A stretch of DNA of 54,936 nucleotides from Bacteroidota bacterium (GTDB lineage: Bacteria; Bacteroidota; Bacteroidia; Flavobacteriales; Weeksellaceae). Below, piece by piece: positions 51,703-54,936 of the stretch. The stretch is taken from assembly GCA_023458535.1 (NCBI GenBank), contig JAEWYW010000035.1, positions 1 to 54,936 on the forward strand. Reading direction: 5' to 3'. The stretch's first letter is position 1, and every line of letters begins with the position of its first letter. The position numbers and the translations under genes were made by a program. Below the pieces are notes generated by a model. That model saw only the letters and a program-made list of their open reading frames with translations. It had not been told where the DNA came from and did no database searches.

Positions 51703-52653
51703 ATGAATTCATTAAAAGTTGTATTTTTTGGTACTCCCGAGTTTGCAAAAACTTCATTAGAAGCTATTCATCAATCAAAACATCAAATTGTTGGTGTTGT
51801 AACCGTTGCTGATAAAGCAAGTGGAAGAGGACAAAAAATCCATCAATCGCCAGTAAAAGAATATGCTGTTGAACATAATCTGCCAATTTTCCAACCTGAA
51901 AAACTTAGAAATTCAGAATTTTTAGAGCAGATAAGAGTTTTGGATGCTGATGTTTTTGTAGTGGTAGCTTTTCGGATGATGCCCAAGATACTTTTTGAAA
52001 TGCCTAAATTAGGGACTTTCAACCTTCATGCTTCTTTACTCCCAGATTACCGTGGTGCAGCTCCCATTAACTATGCAATTATTAATGGTGAAGAAAAAAC
52101 AGGTGCTACCACGTTTTTCATTAATGAAAAAATAGACGAGGGTAATATTCTCCTTCAAAATGAGATTGAAATTCATGAAAATGAGAATGCAGGAACTCTG
52201 CACGACAGATTGATGGAAATGGGTGCACAATTGGTGGTAGAAACATTAGACGGATTGGCTGATAACACAATTGAGGAGCAACCACAAGCACAAGTTGAGA
52301 ATCCAAAAAATGCTTACAAAATTTTTAAGGAGGACATGAAAATTAACTGGAACACTTCTTCTAAGGCTGTTCATCAGTTCATTTTAGGCATGTCGCCTTA
52401 TCCTGCTGCTTTTACGAGTTTAAAGATTGTTGATGATGTAAAGTCGTTGAAAATTTTTGATGGCAGTTTTGAAATTACAAGTCATGATAAAGAATCCGGC
52501 ACCGTGAATATTTCTAAATCATGCTTTGGAATTTTTACGAAAGATGGTATATATTATCCAACGGAGCTGCAATTGGAAGGTAAAAAAAGAATGAATGTAA
52601 AAGATTTTCTCAATGGTTTCCGAGATTTTGAAAACATATTCATTCATCAGTAA
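51703..52653 (+). CDS. fmt: Methionyl-tRNA formyltransferase
   Basis: The 316-residue enzyme has 'FFGTPEFAKTSLEAI', the folate-site triad in 'FNLHASLLPDYRGAAPIN' (Asn, His) and 'GATTFFINEKIDEGNIL' (Asp), and a C-terminal OB-like domain. It formylates Met on initiator tRNA. It is single-gene, with a terminator at 52679-52711. Confidence 0.96.
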   Translation: MNSLKVVFFGTPEFAKTSLEAIHQSKHQIVGVVTVADKASGRGQKIHQSPVKEYAVEHNLPIFQPEKLRNSEFLEQIRVLDADVFVVVAFRMMPKILFEMPKLGTFNLHASLLPDYRGAAPINYAIINGEEKTGATTFFINEKIDEGNILLQNEIEIHENENAGTLHDRLMEMGAQLVVETLDGLADNTIEEQPQAQVENPKNAYKIFKEDMKINWNTSSKAVHQFILGMSPYPAAFTSLKIVDDVKSLKIFDGSFEITSHDKESGTVNISKSCFGIFTKDGIYYPTELQLEGKKRMNVKDFLNGFRDFENIFIHQ

Positions 52654-52678
52654 AATCAACTAAAAATTTAGTTTAAAT

Positions 52679-52711
52679 AAAAAACGTAACCGAATTTCAG
52701 TTACGTTTTTT
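52679..52711. terminator. Bidirectional terminator between fmt and ribB
   Basis: AAAAAACGTAAC (52679-52690) pairs with GTTACGTTTTTT (52700-52711), with T tails in both directions. Confidence 0.9.
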
Positions 52712-52733
52712 TTATTATTTAAATGATAATCAA

Positions 52734-53855
52734 TTACAATTGAACCATTTCGGTAACTTCTACATCATAACCACCTACTTGAGGCTTAATATTAGGGTTT
52801 TGCGTGATTACTTTAAATTTATTGATTCCTAAATTTTTTAAAATCTGAGTTCCAATCCCATAATCACGGTAGTTGGAAGCCAGTGTCGGCCGCTTTTGCT
52901 GTCCATCTTGGAAATCCATAAACTGTTGAAGTTTACGCATGGTATTTTCCGAATTAGAAACGTTATTGATAAAGATTAACACCCCTTTTCCTTCTTCGTT
53001 GATCATGTTCGTTACTTTTTCCAACAATGGTTTTTCACCATTTGTTAATCTGCTTAAAACATCAAAATAAGAATTAGAAGCCTGCACACGTACCAAAACG
53101 GGTTCATCAACATTCCATTTGCCCTTTGTTAGAGCAAAATGTATTTGGTCATTAGAAGTTTCTCTGAACGCATAAAAATCGTAATCACCATAATGGGTTT
53201 TCACTTTGCGTTCTTCAATCCTTTCGATAAGGTTTCCTTTTTTCAATTCATAATGAATTAAGTCTTCAATCGAAACCAGTTTTAAATCATGTTTTTGAGC
53301 AATTTCGTACAATTCAGGAAGACGCGCCATACTACCGTCTTCATTCATGATTTCACATATGACACCACCTTCTTTAAGACCAGCCAATCTTGTAAGATCA
53401 ATCGCTGCTTCAGTATGCCCAGCTCTTTTTAAAACACCACCTTTTTTGGCTCTTAAAGGAAAAATATGTCCTGGACGCATAAAATCAGAAGGTTTTGTAT
53501 TTTCGTCCATCAATGCCAAAATGGTTTTAGATCTATCGCTGGCAGAAATTCCTGTCGATACACCATCTCCAAGTAAATCCACAGATACTGTAAATGCCGT
53601 TTCTTTGGGATCACTGCTACGGCTTACCATAATGTCTAACCCCAGTTCATCACATCTTTTTTCTGGAAGTGGTGTACAAATGAGACCACGACCATGTATT
53701 GTCATAAAATTTATGATTTCGGGTGTTGTAAGTTCCGCAGCACTGAGAAAATCGCCTTCATTTTCTCTATCTTCATCATCTACCACTATAATTATTTTTC
53801 CATTCTTAAGATCTTCAATGGCTTCAGAAATGGAATTCAATTTAATATCAGACAT
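52734..53855 (-). CDS. ribB: RibB (3,4-dihydroxy-2-butanone 4-phosphate synthase) with degenerate GTP cyclohydrolase II half
   Basis: Residues 1-205 form the RibB domain: 'IVVDDEDRENEGDFL' (metal ligands and acidic cluster), 'RGLICTPL', 'TAFTVSVDL' and 'RPGHIFPLRAKKGGVLKRAGHTEAAIDLTRLAG'. It makes the four-carbon unit of riboflavin from ribulose 5-phosphate. Residues about 215-373 look like RibA, but the zinc cysteines (C-x10-C-x-C region) are absent: 'LVRVQASNSYFDVLSRLT' stands there. So GTP cyclohydrolase II activity is not expected. A good promoter is at 53874-53904. Confidence 0.93.
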   Translation of the reverse strand: MSDIKLNSISEAIEDLKNGKIIIVVDDEDRENEGDFLSAAELTTPEIINFMTIHGRGLICTPLPEKRCDELGLDIMVSRSSDPKETAFTVSVDLLGDGVSTGISASDRSKTILALMDENTKPSDFMRPGHIFPLRAKKGGVLKRAGHTEAAIDLTRLAGLKEGGVICEIMNEDGSMARLPELYEIAQKHDLKLVSIEDLIHYELKKGNLIERIEERKVKTHYGDYDFYAFRETSNDQIHFALTKGKWNVDEPVLVRVQASNSYFDVLSRLTNGEKPLLEKVTNMINEEGKGVLIFINNVSNSENTMRKLQQFMDFQDGQQKRPTLASNYRDYGIGTQILKNLGINKFKVITQNPNIKPQVGGYDVEVTEMVQL

Positions 53856-53873
53856 TTTTTACTAAAATTTTTA

Positions 53874-53904
53874 CAAAGATACTTACAAAACTAGCTTCAT
53901 ACAA
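53874..53904 (-). promoter_or_regulatory. Promoter of ribB
   Basis: On the minus strand TTG (53904-53902) is followed after 20 bases by TATCTTTG (53881-53874). This is the full Bacteroidota -33/-7 pattern. Transcription would start about 12 bases before the ATG at 53855. No FMN riboswitch is visible. Confidence 0.7.
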
Positions 53905-53920
53905 TTATATCCAACTATAA

Positions 53921-54925
53921 TTATGATTTGAATAAGCTATCTACCGCTTCTCTGAAAAGTTGATAAGAACGCACCCGCTTTTCATGTTCATATACGTGTG
54001 AGGTCACCATTATTTCGTCCACTTGAAATCTTTCTTGGAAATGAGAGAGTTGCTCTTTAACTGAGGTTACATCTCCAATAAAGCTCAACTTTAATTTTTG
54101 AAGAACTGCAGCTTTCTCCATTTGGCTCCAGATTTCGTCCATATCTTCTATGGGCGGTGCGTACGGCTTCCTATCATTTCGAACTAAGTTGACAAATGCC
54201 TGAAACATCGTTGTAGCCAGAAAATGAGCTTCCTCCTGAGTGTCCGCAACAATTACGTTGACACATGAAATGATATACGGAGTAGGGAATTTCTCACTAG
54301 GTTCGTAATTTTCCTTATAAATTTTAAAAGCCATATCCATCTGCTCAGGAGCAAAATGACCTGCAAATGCATAGGGTAAACCTAATTCGGCTGCCAGCCA
54401 CGCACTGTCGGTACTGGAACCCAAAACATAAATAGGAATATTGCAGCCTTCGCCCGGTATAGCTCTTACCAAAGCTGTTTTATTGTCTACCGAAAAATAT
54501 CGTTGAAGCTCTAAAATCTGTCTCGGAAACTGTTCATTGATGATGGCGGGATTTCTTCCTAGAGCTTGAGCCGTAAGACCATCAGTTCCTGGCGCACGAC
54601 CAACACCCAAATCTATTCTGCTGGGAAAAAGACTTTCTAAAGTCCCAAACTGTTCCGCAATAACCAATGAACTGTGATTGGGTAACATAATACCTCCAGA
54701 GCCGACACGGATTTTTGCGGTTCCGTTGGCGATAAAACCAATTAAAACCGAGGTAGCAGAACTCGCAATACTCGCCATATTGTGATGTTCTGCAAGCCAG
54801 AATCTTTTATAATTAAGCTTTTCAACTTCCTGGGCTAAGTTTAAACTGTCGTTAAAAGTATCATGTATGGTTTTCCCTTGTTTAACAGGCGCTAAATCAA
54901 GTACTGAAATATCAAAATTTTTCAT
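53921..54925 (-). CDS. LLM-class flavin-dependent oxidoreductase
   Basis: The 334-residue protein is a bacterial luciferase-like monooxygenase, with 'YKRFWLAEHHNMASIASSATSVLIG', 'IRVGSGGIMLPNHSSLVIAEQFGTLESLFPSRIDLGVGRAPGTD' and 'VLGSSTDSAWLAAELGLPYAFAGHFAPE'. This is the general MsnO8-like or YhbW group. FMNH2 comes from a separate reductase; the substrate is unknown. The start is the ATG at 54925, 12 bases from the window end, so its promoter is outside. Confidence 0.92.
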   Translation of the reverse strand: MKNFDISVLDLAPVKQGKTIHDTFNDSLNLAQEVEKLNYKRFWLAEHHNMASIASSATSVLIGFIANGTAKIRVGSGGIMLPNHSSLVIAEQFGTLESLFPSRIDLGVGRAPGTDGLTAQALGRNPAIINEQFPRQILELQRYFSVDNKTALVRAIPGEGCNIPIYVLGSSTDSAWLAAELGLPYAFAGHFAPEQMDMAFKIYKENYEPSEKFPTPYIISCVNVIVADTQEEAHFLATTMFQAFVNLVRNDRKPYAPPIEDMDEIWSQMEKAAVLQKLKLSFIGDVTSVKEQLSHFQERFQVDEIMVTSHVYEHEKRVRSYQLFREAVDSLFKS

Positions 54926-54936
54926 TGTATAATTTT

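Noticed and set aside
53856..53920. FMN riboswitch in front of ribB
   Set aside because: Only about 65 bases are free and they contain a promoter but no conserved riboswitch core.

Overview
The window looks like a chromosomal segment of an AT-rich member of the Bacteroidota, class Flavobacteriia, most likely close to Chryseobacterium/Weeksellaceae. The evidence is: a secreted protein with a type IX secretion (T9SS type A) sorting domain; several promoters of the Bacteroidota form TAnnTTTG; few strong Shine-Dalgarno sequences; the cluster rpmB-rpmG-DUF4295(bL38)-ftsY; M43-type cytophagalysin lipoproteins; OmpA proteins with thrombospondin type 3 linkers. I see no rRNA, tRNA, CRISPR array, prophage or insertion sequence.

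Layout. 1-3.7 kb: a lipoprotein, a COQ4-like protein, a Tat-type metallophosphoesterase, and two small membrane proteins around a winged-helix regulator that share a 22-bp operator-like element. 3.8-8.1 kb: an AprA-like methyltransferase, a crotonase-family protein and a membrane-spanning TPR/HTH regulator. 8.4-12.6 kb (minus strand): a tight three-gene unit of a uracil-DNA-glycosylase-like protein, a large SF2 helicase with two predicted membrane helices, and a Tam-like methyltransferase. 12.6-26.9 kb (minus strand): an almost complete aerobic phenylacetate (paa) catabolon, paaK-E-orf86-A-B-C-D-G-H-I-(DUF6624)-J-Y-(DUF6624)-Z, with a TetR-type regulator upstream (27.0-27.6 kb) and a palindromic operator next to paaK. 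Phenylacetate is activated by PaaK, epoxidised by PaaABC(D)E, isomerised by PaaG, ring-opened and oxidised by PaaZ, then beta-oxidised by PaaH and PaaJ. PaaI and PaaY protect the CoA pool. No clear paaF is present in the cluster.

27.9-40.4 kb: clpB with an unusual inverted repeat upstream, a Mip-like FKBP lipoprotein, an M43 metalloprotease, a YiiX-like hydrolase, DUF1801, a T9SS cargo protein, a DUF347 membrane protein, an aminotransferase, murB, and a proC broken by a frameshift. 40.4-54.9 kb: VanZ-like, lnt, rpmB, rpmG, bL38, ftsY, a GlsB/YeaQ protein, sppA, folK, two tandem outer-membrane proteins (only the second has an OmpA domain), recQ, fmt, ribB with a degenerate RibA half, and a luciferase-like oxidoreductase.

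The main unexplained structure is in the gaps of the paa operon and at a few other places. These gaps hold low-complexity sequence built from short repeated units, arranged as inverted arms that begin at the stop codon of one gene and end near the start of the next. The best candidates for something undescribed are the membrane-anchored helicase/UDG-like/methyltransferase unit, the DUF1569 fusion on PaaZ, the small orf86 inside the epoxidase operon, and these repeat arms.
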